Shown here piece after piece: positions 1 to 6,194 of a stretch of 6,194 nucleotides of DNA. The position numbers and the translations under genes are program-made. The stretch is taken from NCBI GenBank assembly GCA_009843625.1, contig VYDD01000039.1, positions 1,879 through 8,072 of the forward strand, in the 5' to 3' direction. Under the pieces are notes generated by a model that was given only the letters and a program-made list of their open reading frames with translations, did not search any database and was not told the DNA's origin. The DNA is from Gammaproteobacteria bacterium. Lineage in GTDB: Bacteria; Gemmatimonadota; Gemmatimonadetes; Longimicrobiales; Gaopeijiaceae. Positions within the stretch are counted from its first letter, which is position 1, and every line of letters starts with the position of its first letter.

Positions 1-394
1 CGCCCACGTCCGTGAGCGGAAAGAGCGCGTCCACGTAGGCCGCGAAGATGAGCGCGATGCCGCCCAGCACCGCCGGCTGGATGAGCAGCAGCCGCGTCCA
101 TCCGAAGACGAACGCCGGCATGGGACCGTACGCCTCGCGCAGGTACACGTAGGTGCCGCCGGAGCGCGGGAACATGACCGCCAGCTCGGACATGCTGAGG
201 GCGGCGCAGACGGTGATGGCCGAGCCGAGCAGCCAGAGCAGCGCGATTGCGCCCACCGAACCGGCTTCGCGCGCGATCTCGGCGGGAACCCCGAAGATGC
301 CGCTGCCGATGATGGCTCCGACCAGGATCGCGCCCGCGCTCCAGACCCCGAGCTGGCGCCTGAGGGTGCCGGGCTGAGCCGACCCGTCCGTCAC
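1..394 (-). CDS. APC-superfamily amino-acid permease, N-terminal 131 residues (rest off the left edge)
   Basis: An inner-membrane amino-acid transporter of the amino acid-polyamine-organocation superfamily. I translated it by hand from a GTG at 394 reading down to base 1. Residues 16-38 form the first membrane helix and contain the family hallmark GSGIF (residues 30-34), the unwound substrate-binding segment of TM1. A second helix lies at about 47-67. The loop SELAVMFPRSGGTYVYLREA (69-88) matches the conserved TM2-TM3 loop of these permeases, and a third helix follows at about 93-120. Family members usually have 12 helices and about 430-500 residues, so roughly two thirds is missing. The GTG overlaps the TGA stop of the upstream amidinohydrolase (GTGA), so translation is probably coupled; a loose GGGAG lies upstream. 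The neighbour suggests a guanidino or related amino acid as substrate (inference). The family call is secure, the substrate unknown. Confidence 0.88.
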   Translation of the reverse strand, partial: MTDGSAQPGTLRRQLGVWSAGAILVGAIIGSGIFGVPAEIAREAGSVGAIALLWLLGSAITVCAALSMSELAVMFPRSGGTYVYLREAYGPMPAFVFGWTRLLLIQPAVLGGIALIFAAYVDALFPLTDVG

Positions 395-1410
395 CCCGCG
401 ACCCGCTCCCGGGTGACCACCCCGCTGAGACACCCGATCCCGCCGGCGCACTTGTGGATCTCTCCCAGTTCCACGGTGACGCACTCCATTCCCGCGTCCT
501 CGTAGGCGGCGTGCAGGATGGGGCAGCCCTCGGGCATCAGTATCCGCCGTGGTCCTAAAGTCACGAAGTTATGCCCGAAGCCGCGCACCATTTCGTGGTC
601 GTCGGGGAAGAAGCGCACCTCGTAGCCGTGCTTGCGGAGCGCCTCCAGCGCCGTCCAGGGAATCCGGCCGGGGCGGCCGAAGGCCAGGTCGCGGTCGGCG
701 AAGCGCACCTCGCCCATCAGGTGCATGGAGGTGTGCGGCAGGTCCACCACCAGCGTTTCGACGCCGATCTCCGCGAGGGTCGCGGCCACCTGAGCCGCGC
801 CCTCGCTGTTGGTGCGCAGGCCCCGCCCGATCATCGCCGCGCCCGGCGACAGCCAGCAAAGATCGGCGCCCTCGAAGGTGCCCGTGCCCCCCACGCTGCG
901 CAGGATCGGCACTCCGCAGTCGGCCAGCCGGCGGGCGATCCAGCGCTCCTCGCCCGCCCGCACGGTCGATGCCGGACGCCCCACGATGGCCCCCGAGGGC
1001 GTCATCACGAACAGGTCGGCGCAGAACATCTGGTTCGCGGGCGGACTGCCCGGGTCCACGTACACGACCTGCACGCCGTTCGCCCGGTAGGCATCCGCCA
1101 TGGCATCGTGCTGCGCGCCGCACAGCGCGGCGTCCGGGGCCTCCAGCATGAGGTGCTCGTCGGCGTCTTCGACCTCGAAGAGCTCCGCACCCGGGCGGTG
1201 CAGCAACACCGCCTGCAGGGTCGCGTATTCGCTGTCGATGCCGCACCGGGACCACGCCGACCCCAGTTCGTCGGCGAGAGAGGCCTCACGGGCGGGCCAG
1301 CTCGGGCCCCCGTAGGCGGCGGCGTGGGCGGGGGGGCGGACAACGTTCGTAGCCGGATTCATGGCACCAACATGCGACCGCGCGTGCGCCATCGCCAACC
1401 CCACGTCCAT
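391..1410 (-). CDS. Amidinohydrolase of the arginine deiminase / DDAH superfamily
   Basis: A cytosolic hydrolase or transferase acting on guanidino compounds through a covalent thiouronium-type intermediate (family knowledge, amidinotransferase fold). From the ATG at 1410 it has 339 residues. Visible landmarks are HRPGAEL (71-77), the first core strand motif; FCADLFV (129-135); FEGADLCW (179-186), equivalent to the E-G-G-D substrate-binding motif; GLRTNSEGA (197-205); MHLMGEV (229-235) with His230 as likely catalytic histidine; GHNFVTL (279-285); and CAGGIGCLSG (321-330), where Cys327 aligns with the nucleophilic cysteine of the G-G-G-x-x-C motif. Four key elements are thus intact. The start at 1410 is chosen because GGAAGG lies 4 bases upstream; ATGs at 1392 and 1362 are alternatives (333 or 323 residues) and 1362 lacks a ribosome site. 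The frame stays open to 1914, but that part is antisense to the hydrolase. It shares a GTGA overlap with the permease. Arginine deiminase, DDAH-like and amidinotransferase activities cannot be told apart from sequence alone. Confidence 0.87.
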   Translation of the reverse strand: MDVGLAMAHARSHVGAMNPATNVVRPPAHAAAYGGPSWPAREASLADELGSAWSRCGIDSEYATLQAVLLHRPGAELFEVEDADEHLMLEAPDAALCGAQHDAMADAYRANGVQVVYVDPGSPPANQMFCADLFVMTPSGAIVGRPASTVRAGEERWIARRLADCGVPILRSVGGTGTFEGADLCWLSPGAAMIGRGLRTNSEGAAQVAATLAEIGVETLVVDLPHTSMHLMGEVRFADRDLAFGRPGRIPWTALEALRKHGYEVRFFPDDHEMVRGFGHNFVTLGPRRILMPEGCPILHAAYEDAGMECVTVELGEIHKCAGGIGCLSGVVTRERVAG

Positions 1411-1420
1411 ACCGCCTTCC
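1411..1420 (-). promoter_or_regulatory. Ribosome binding site supporting the 1410 start
   Basis: On the minus strand GGAAGG (1420 to 1415) is followed by CGGT and then the ATG at 1410. It is the only clear purine-rich site before any of the three candidate start codons of the amidinohydrolase, and it favours the longest. The 4-base spacing is a little short. Confidence 0.45.
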
Positions 1421-1442
1421 CGGATCCCTCGCGTTGCCGGCG

Positions 1443-1455
1443 CGGTACTGTACCG
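1443..1455. repeat. 13-base perfect palindrome, candidate operator
   Basis: CGGTAC-T-GTACCG is a perfect inverted repeat with 6-base arms around one central base. It lies between divergently transcribed genes, the usual place for a dimeric regulator site. The half-site GTACCG recurs at 1500-1505, 50 bases away, within a GGTACC palindrome. A regulator cannot be named, and short palindromes arise by chance in GC-rich DNA. Confidence 0.3.
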
Positions 1456-1534
1456 GCGGCGCATGCCGCGGCTTCTCTTGAGACGCCATCCACCATCGGG
1501 TACCGCACCACCAGACATCCGAAAGGCCAAGGCC

Positions 1535-1539
1535 GGAGG
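1535..1539 (+). promoter_or_regulatory. Shine-Dalgarno GGAGG for the alpha/beta hydrolase
   Basis: GGAGG at 1535-1539 lies 4 bases before the ATG at 1544 and is the best ribosome site on the plus strand here. A second candidate, GGGGA at 1557-1561, lies 6 bases before an in-frame ATG at 1568, so a protein eight residues shorter is possible. Confidence 0.5.
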
Positions 1540-1543
1540 CCAG

Positions 1544-2557
1544 ATGACACTGTCCCGGGGACAATTGATGTTTATCTGGGCACGACGCGTACTCGTGGGC
1601 GTTGTGGCGCTTGTCGCCATAGCCGTGTGTACAGGGATGGCATACGAACAGTGGTCCCGGCGGCAGGTGGCACGCGATTTCCCGCCTCCCGGGCGGCTGG
1701 TCGAGCACGGGGGAAGGCTCTCGCACCTGTCCTGCATGGGGAACGGCTCTCCGACGGTGATCCTGGAGGCGGGTCTCGACACGGACGGATCGCAGACATG
1801 GGCAGGCATCCAGCCGCAGATCGCTGCGGACGCAGAGACGCGAGTATGCTCGTATGACCGGGCAGGAATCCTCTGGAGTGAGCCGCGAGAGGAGCCGCGA
1901 AACGCGGATCGCATCGCAGGGGAGCTTCATGGTCTGCTCGATGCCGCGGCCGAGCCTCCGCCCTATGTCATAGTCGCGCACTCACTGGGCGGTCCGCTGG
2001 TTCGCGTGTACTCCGAGCGGTATCCGGGTGAAGTAGCCGGCTTCGTATTCGTCGACGCTGCGCACCCTGAGCAGTATTCCCGCTATCCTGACGAGGTGCT
2101 CCAGATATTGGCAGCAGTGGATTCGCAGCTTCCGGATCGACGCTTCATGAAGGTCTCGGTTGCGACGGGAATCTACCGTCTTGTCACTCCCTCCCGGGGA
2201 GACGCCATTGGAGCCTACCTCTGGCGGACGGTCCCGTGGGGCTTCTCGGGCGAGCGCGAAGCTCGAGATGCCACCTTCGACCAAGCCGATGAGACCGGGA
2301 CACTCGGCGACCGACCGCTCGTGGTGCTGACTGCCGGTGTCGGGCCTCGTTTGCCGGGAGTGACGGACGAGGTGCAGGACGCGTTCTACGAGACATGGCT
2401 GATCCTCCAGGCGGAACTGGCAGCCCTTTCCACCAATTCCCGGCACCGTATCGTCGACGGTGCAACCCACTACATACATCACGATGAACCGGATGCAGTG
2501 ATCGCGGCGGTTCGGGACGTGGTCGACGCGGTGCGCGGGGGCATGCCGCTACGGTAG
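1544..2557 (+). CDS. Membrane-anchored alpha/beta hydrolase
   Basis: A serine hydrolase of the alpha/beta fold, 337 residues, probably anchored in the inner membrane with its catalytic domain outside the cytoplasm. Residues 12-34 are a single hydrophobic segment after a short basic N-terminus. The catalytic domain follows: SYDRAG (103-108) is the conserved segment after the third core strand, and AHSLGG (145-150) is the nucleophile elbow with Ser147. VDAAHPEQ (170-177) follows the next strand and supplies Asp171 as a candidate acid. THYIHHDEPD (308-317) supplies the catalytic histidine, most likely His309. The segment between about 178 and 255 would form the lid. All triad candidates are present, so the enzyme looks active; esterase, lipase or amidase substrates cannot be chosen. 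ATG at 1544 is preferred for its GGAGG; 1568 is possible. It is transcribed away from the amidinohydrolase operon and converges on the FGE-like gene. By eye its codon choice is less GC-extreme than its left neighbours, which may hint at a separate history. Confidence 0.88.
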   Translation: MTLSRGQLMFIWARRVLVGVVALVAIAVCTGMAYEQWSRRQVARDFPPPGRLVEHGGRLSHLSCMGNGSPTVILEAGLDTDGSQTWAGIQPQIAADAETRVCSYDRAGILWSEPREEPRNADRIAGELHGLLDAAAEPPPYVIVAHSLGGPLVRVYSERYPGEVAGFVFVDAAHPEQYSRYPDEVLQILAAVDSQLPDRRFMKVSVATGIYRLVTPSRGDAIGAYLWRTVPWGFSGEREARDATFDQADETGTLGDRPLVVLTAGVGPRLPGVTDEVQDAFYETWLILQAELAALSTNSRHRIVDGATHYIHHDEPDAVIAAVRDVVDAVRGGMPLR

Positions 2558-2649
2558 GAATCGGGTTGCCCCCGGGCCGACGGAGGTGGTCGGACGCGTT
2601 GCATCCGCGAACGCACCGCGCACGGCTGCGCCCATCGCCAACGGCAGAG
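2558..2649. terminator. Convergent intergenic gap with weak hairpins, possible terminator
   Basis: This 92-base gap separates two converging genes, so transcription should end here from both sides. A perfect 5-base stem GCGCA-CGGC-TGCGC lies at 2618-2631, and GCGTT...AACGC spans 2596-2614 with a 9-base loop. Neither is followed by a T run on either strand, so a classical intrinsic terminator is not demonstrated. I see no gene in the gap. Confidence 0.2.
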
Positions 2650-3477
2650 TCAGTCCCGCGCGCCCTCCAGCGGCCACACCACGCGAAACCCGACATCCTC
2701 CGCCTGGAAGCCGGAGCGCAGGTACCGGACGCGGTCCGCGGCGCGAAGGGCGAACGGCGGGGAAAGGAACGAGCCGCCCCGCAACCTGCGCGAGTCGTCA
2801 TTCACGGGCGTTCGCCCCGGATCGAACCAGATGGGCGTTACCCACTCCGCCACGTTGCCCGCCAGGTCGTAGATGCCTTCCGGCGTTGCGCCCTCCCGCC
2901 GGGCCATCACCTCGATCGGGCCCCTCGGGTCGCAGGAACCGTAGTGCACCCGGTCGCACGCAGGCTCCGAGTTGCCCCACGGGTACTTCCGTCTCTCCGG
3001 GCCTCTCGCCGCAAACTCCCACTGTGCTTCGGTTGGCAGACTTCCACCAACGGAGACGGCGTAGGCCATGGCTTCCCGCCAGGTGACGTTGACGACCGGA
3101 TGGCGCTCCTCCCCGCCGGGGAACGCGTGCCCCGCGTCGAATCGCCGATACTCCTCGTTCGTTACCTCGTGCTCCTGCATCCAGAAGCTCGGGACCGTGC
3201 GCGGGCGCGGATACTCGTCCCGTTTCGAGTACGGACTGCCCGGCGCGACGATCGTGTCCCAGTCGTCGCTGCCGCTGATGAATGTTCCGCCCTCGATCAG
3301 AATCGCCCGATTCAGCGGGTCGACGACACCGGGCCCCGAAGGCGGAGGGGTGGCGACATCGCCGGGACCGTCGGTGAAGAAGCCCATCCACCGCACCAGT
3401 GCATACCCGCAGATGACGATCACGCCGGCCAGCGCAATCATCCCGGGCGCAATCGGCCCCCCGGGTGCGAACCTCAT
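2650..3477 (-). CDS. Membrane-anchored FGE/SUMF1-fold protein lacking the catalytic cysteines
   Basis: A 275-residue protein with the formylglycine-generating-enzyme (FGE-sulfatase, SUMF1) fold. One hydrophobic segment at residues about 11-31 should anchor it, followed by a Pro/Gly-rich linker (35-54). The domain then runs to the end: GGTFISGS (63-70), HEVTNEEYRRF (103-113), HPVVNVTW (126-133), LPTEAQWEFAARG (147-159), YPWGN (165-169), IYDLAGNVAEW (202-212), LRGGSF (232-237) and VGFRVV (262-267). In true FGE the motif after RGGS(F/Y) carries two catalytic cysteines five residues apart; here those positions are Ser239 and Leu244. The only cysteines are Cys23 in the membrane segment and Cys174 and Cys182. 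It is therefore unlikely to make formylglycine and more likely a binding or scaffold protein, or one of the other chemistries found in this fold. The ATG at 3477 shares one base with the stop of the barrel gene (TGATG), which favours it over the in-frame ATG at 3513. Confidence 0.85.
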   Translation of the reverse strand: MRFAPGGPIAPGMIALAGVIVICGYALVRWMGFFTDGPGDVATPPPSGPGVVDPLNRAILIEGGTFISGSDDWDTIVAPGSPYSKRDEYPRPRTVPSFWMQEHEVTNEEYRRFDAGHAFPGGEERHPVVNVTWREAMAYAVSVGGSLPTEAQWEFAARGPERRKYPWGNSEPACDRVHYGSCDPRGPIEVMARREGATPEGIYDLAGNVAEWVTPIWFDPGRTPVNDDSRRLRGGSFLSPPFALRAADRVRYLRSGFQAEDVGFRVVWPLEGARD

Positions 3478-6175
3478 CAGAACGGCGCCGTTGTACGAAA
3501 ATGCCATTGCCACGCGGGCTCATGTGCCCAGTCAACGCCCGCCCGCGGCCTCCCGGGGACCGGGGTTCCGTGCGGGTACCACCAGGGCGCAAGCGGCCGT
3601 GCCACATCCACGCGCAGAAAGCCGTTGAACACCGACACGCCAAGCCCCGCGGACTGCAGGCTTCCGCCGTCCACCCTCGCCCAGTCGTGGAAGACCGAGA
3701 GGGCAACCAGGCTGACCTTGCGCTGCAGTTCGATCCGGCTCCTCCAGACCTGTCTTCCCCTCAGCACGGTCTGGGGATAGCCGCGCAGCCAGTCACCGGA
3801 ACTCCCCAGCCTCCAGATCTCTTCCGGAGCGGGGTCTCCAGCGACGCGCGCGCCACCGGCCTCCAGCGCCATCGACAGGTCGGCCGGCAGGGGCAGGACC
3901 AGCATGCCCGTGACCGACAGGCGGACGTTGGGATAGTCGCCGACGAGTCCCCGCAGCGAGATGTCGGCGCCCCCGTTCACCCTGCGTCCGGTGAGGCCGC
4001 CCCACCAGGGCCTCCAGAACAGATCGACTCCGTGACGCCTTCTCGCGTCGCCGTCCAGCGTGGTGTTCGTCTCGGAGAACAGGCTCAGCGAGGTCCAGGA
4101 TCGGTCGCTCCTCGGAGGGAGCAGGTGGATGGCGGCTCCGCGGACGACGTAGTAGTCGGAAGGATCGGCCACGTACGCCCAGCGTGGCGAACGCTGCGAG
4201 GTCACGGTTCCTCCCGATTCCCGAAGCGTGTGGTAGAGCGAGAATCGCACGCGGGGACCGGTCCGGCCGTACTCGGCGGCCAGGTCGATGCTGGGTTCGC
4301 GCCGCCGCGTTCCCGCCCGCACCGTCAGCGCGCCCCGTCCCCACGGGAAGTCGCGGACCAGCCGGCTGCCCGCCGACAGGCCCTCTATCGGGTTGTAGCG
4401 CATGAGCCTCGGAGTGAGTATCGGCGCTTCGAAATGCCATTGGCGGATGTCCGGATCCGTCCCGGCGCCTTCCGAATCGTCGGTGCCGCCCGCCATGCCT
4501 ATGGAATCCAGGACTTCGCCGGCCTCGTCGACCATGCTCCCATACAGTCCGTCTTCGCGATCCTCCCAGATCGATGGCGGCAGCCAGGCGCTCGCGGAGA
4601 GCGCCCTCCAGTCGCGCCCCACGATCACCACGGTGCCCGAGTCGGGTTGCGAACCGTCCTTTACGACGACCGTGTCGCCCTCCTCGCGCCAGGATTCGAC
4701 CAGCTCCCCGGTGGCCCGCGCGGGATCCCGTGGGTCCGCGGCACCCGTCGACACTTGCTCGATCTCGAACTCCCAGTCGTGAAACCCCCGCACCGTGACC
4801 CTTTCGGAGTCGTCGGCATTCCATTGGTCTCCGCTGGTGATGTAATGTGCGAAAGTCGCGCGCCTCGGAAGCCAGTAGCGGAGATTCCACATGGAATAGT
4901 CGACAACCGCCACCGGCACGCCGATTTCCAGTTGCGTACCCATGGCCGCGTTAAGACCGTAGTTCAATATCCGGTCGAACAATCCCGGACGGGGCGGGGA
5001 AGGCGTCTCGACATCGCCCAGCGCCGTGCCGCGATATACCTCCTCGATGTCCAGCAGGGAGCCGCTCCTGCGGCGAAAGCTGAACTCGGAATCGATGGGC
5101 TTTGCGGGGCGATAGGCGGTTCGCACCACCCCGGAGGTTTCGGGGTCGATCCACAGCACTGCAAAGACCAGCCCGAGGTGTTGCGCGCGGGGATGCGCGG
5201 TCACGCTCACCGCCTGTACGGAACGTCCCGCGAAGTGCACCGAAATCGTGTCTCCCGAGCGGAACTGGTAGAAGCGCTCCGCGCCCTCGTCGAGCGGGGT
5301 CACCGTAGGTACGAACCACGACTCGGCGGCGCGTGGACCCAGGCCGGAAACGATGAACAGGCTGAACGGATCGCGGGCCGGATCGGCGGCAAACCGTGCC
5401 GCCAGCCCCTCGGGACGGCCGGGCTTGAAGCGCTGTCCACCGACTTCCATGCGGGATCCCAGCACCCGCAGAACCGTGGGCTCGTCCCTCGACCAGCGAA
5501 CGCGGGTGGCCGACTCCCGCCGCACGATCGGCCGGTCGCGAACCAGCATCGAAAATTCGAAGGAATTGCGCTCCCTGACGACGGCAGTATAGGACGCGAT
5601 GTCCGACAAGGCCGCATCGCGGGCGGCGCGCGCACCCAGCATCAGCCGGCGGGCGGTTTCGTCGAGGTAGGCGTCCGAGGCGGCTGCCTCACCCACGGGT
5701 TCGGCATCGGCAGGCTCGTCCGCCGCCGCGACCGCGACCCCGGCTCCCCCCAGGCCGCCGAGGGTAGCATCCAGGGGCAGCGCTTCCCGCGGCGCCCGGG
5801 GCACGATGATGACCTGGGATCCCAGCTCCACGTAGCCCAGGTCGGTGCGCGCAAGCAGCTCGTCCAGCGTGCGCGCAACGTTCTTCGTTGCGCAGTCGCA
5901 GTCGACGACGCGGGGTCCGGGGGGAGCAGGCTGGGGCTGAAGGCGATCTGCACCCGGGAACGCTCCGCGAGCCGAACGAGGGCTTCGCCGAGGGGCAGCT
6001 GCTCGATGGAGAGCCGGGCGGTCGTGGCGAGGAGGCTACCGGGCTCGGGGTCGACGCCGACTTCGCCCGTCAGCCGCGCCACGTCCTGGGTGTCCTGCGC
6101 AGCGAGGCCGGGCGACGGGACTCCGGCGAGCCACGCCCAGAGCAGCATCGGCGCGATCCGGACCCCGCATCGCAT
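3477..6175 (-). CDS. STN-domain outer-membrane beta-barrel protein (DUF5686/Omp85-like), frame interrupted by a -1 shift
   Basis: A secreted outer-membrane protein of 899 residues if one -1 shift at 5918-5924 is allowed. Residues 1-26 form a signal peptide (basic start, hydrophobic core, cleavage near GLAA-QD). Residues about 50-122 are an STN domain, the small periplasmic domain of TonB receptors and secretins: LSIEQLPLGEALVRLAERS, then after the shift RTLDELLARTDLGY and VIIVPR. An Ala/Asp/Glu-rich linker follows (about 130-168). The region about 170-590 resembles the periplasmic part of DUF5686 proteins, with VLWIDPETSGVV (340-351). The barrel starts near RYNPIEGL (594-601), contains LRGYP (797-801) like the VRG(F/Y) lid-loop motif of Omp85 proteins, and ends in Phe, as outer-membrane barrels do. 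Without the shift, the STN frame ends after 177 residues (stop at 5642). The downstream frame, open from a TAG near 6030, offers no earlier ATG, GTG or TTG than a GTG at 5831 inside the STN, which would give 784 residues and no signal peptide. The family call is good; function and barrel-intactness are uncertain. Confidence 0.75.
5873..5893 (-). repeat. Perfect 8-base-pair stem-loop inside the STN coding region
   Basis: In the mRNA sense GCGCAACG-AAGAA-CGTTGCGC forms an 8-pair stem with a 5-base loop, starting 24 bases after the slippery heptamer. Stimulatory structures for -1 frameshifting normally start 5-9 bases downstream, so it is too distant to be a textbook element. It has no T run after it, so it is not a terminator. 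Confidence 0.4.
5918..5924 (-). other. Slippery heptamer C CCC CCG at the frame break
   Basis: Reading the signal-peptide/STN frame, codons CTC CCC CCG (residues 84-86) contain X-XXY-YYZ with X and Y both C. Slipping back one base gives CCC CCC and then GGA CCC CGC, entering the downstream frame exactly where the STN sequence must continue (PPGPRVVDCDC). A one-base deletion from the C run 5919-5924, or from the nearby run 5912-5915, explains the same break. The frame change itself is directly visible; its cause is not. Confidence 0.65.
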
Positions 6176-6194
6176 CAGCCCGCCCGCGCCATGC
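6175..6194 (-). CDS. Possible C-terminal tail of an upstream gene
   Basis: On the minus strand a frame reading ATG GCG CGG GCG GGC TGA ends at 6175, and its TGA shares one base with the barrel gene's ATG (TGATG). That is the same arrangement as the barrel/FGE-like junction, so these last bases are probably the final residues (MARAG) of a third operon gene extending past the window. An STN-containing protein often follows a FecR-type anti-sigma factor, which would be the first guess, but nothing visible identifies it. Confidence 0.3.

Larger units (their letters stand above)
1411..1543. promoter_or_regulatory. Divergent intergenic region between amidinohydrolase and alpha/beta hydrolase
   Basis: This 133-base region must hold the promoters of both the leftward amidinohydrolase-permease operon and the rightward hydrolase. 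On the plus strand, TTGAGA (1478-1483) resembles a -35 box (five of six), but the hexamer 17 bases on, TACCGC (1501-1506), is a poor -10. On the minus strand, TACAGT within the palindrome (1453 to 1448) resembles a -10 (four of six) with no convincing -35. A 13-base palindrome sits at 1443-1455 and a GGTACC at 1499-1504. A GC-rich hairpin (GCGGC-GCAT-GCCGC) occupies 1456-1469. Promoter positions are guesses; that this segment is the control region follows from gene layout. Confidence 0.5.

Noticed and set aside
571..1857. Plus-strand 428-codon open frame
   Set aside because: It runs opposite the amidinohydrolase and overlaps the hydrolase in another frame. The translation is rich in Arg/Pro/His/Ala without any domain motif, typical of a GC-rich shadow.
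1411..1914. 168-codon N-terminal extension of the amidinohydrolase frame
   Set aside because: It is antisense to the well-supported alpha/beta hydrolase and adds no recognisable domain; the family starts near the 1410/1362 ATGs.
2596..2631. Strong intrinsic terminator between the convergent genes
   Set aside because: Stems are only 5 base pairs and no T run follows on either strand; kept only as a weak candidate.
3478..3513. ATG at 3513 as the start of the FGE-like gene
   Set aside because: It would overlap the barrel gene by 37 bases and lacks a ribosome site; the TGATG overlap at 3477 is the more usual coupled start.
2566..3780. Plus-strand 404-codon open frame
   Set aside because: Antisense to the FGE-like gene and the end of the barrel gene; low-complexity Arg/Pro/Gly composition and no motif.
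3793..4890. Minus-strand 365-codon frame inside the barrel gene
   Set aside because: Out of frame with the barrel gene; its Arg/Gly-rich translation has no family features, whereas the barrel frame does.
3477..5831. Treating the 784-codon frame from the GTG at 5831 as a complete gene
   Set aside because: That GTG falls inside the last strand of the STN domain, leaves no signal peptide and strands the matching STN first half in the other frame. The full gene starts at 6175.

Overview
The window reads as chromosomal DNA of a GC-rich Gram-negative bacterium. Predicted proteins include an outer-membrane beta-barrel with an N-terminal STN domain, which requires an outer membrane. STN-bearing barrels, FGE-like membrane proteins and APC permeases beside amidinohydrolases fit Gemmatimonadota or a similar soil or marine lineage, but that assignment is inference. 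I see no rRNA, tRNA, CRISPR, insertion sequence or phage gene.

Left block (1-1410, minus strand): a two-gene operon. An amidinohydrolase of the arginine deiminase / dimethylarginine dimethylaminohydrolase superfamily (391-1410) is followed, with a 4-base GTGA stop/start overlap, by an APC amino-acid permease (394 to beyond base 1). The pair looks like uptake plus hydrolysis of a guanidino amino acid (arginine, a methylarginine or a relative). The substrate cannot be read from the sequence.

Centre: a 133-base divergent intergenic region (1411-1543) carries a 13-base palindrome and separates that operon from a plus-strand membrane-anchored alpha/beta hydrolase (1544-2557). A 92-base convergent gap (2558-2649) holds only short hairpins.

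Right block (2650-6194, minus strand): a large secreted outer-membrane protein (3477-6175) has a signal peptide, an STN domain, a DUF5686-like periplasmic region and an Omp85-like beta-barrel. It is followed by a membrane-anchored FGE/SUMF1-fold protein lacking the catalytic cysteine pair (2650-3477). The junction between them is TGATG. The same TGATG occurs at the start of the barrel gene, suggesting a third coupled gene just outside the window. As given, the barrel gene is split by a -1 frameshift inside the STN domain, exactly at a run of six C that forms a perfect -1 slippery heptamer (C CCC CCG). This is an indel (biological or from assembly), a phase-variable tract, or recoding. It is the main item to check.

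The likely biology is ordinary accessory metabolism plus an uncharacterised outer-membrane module (STN barrel with a degenerate FGE partner). Nothing here proves a new system.
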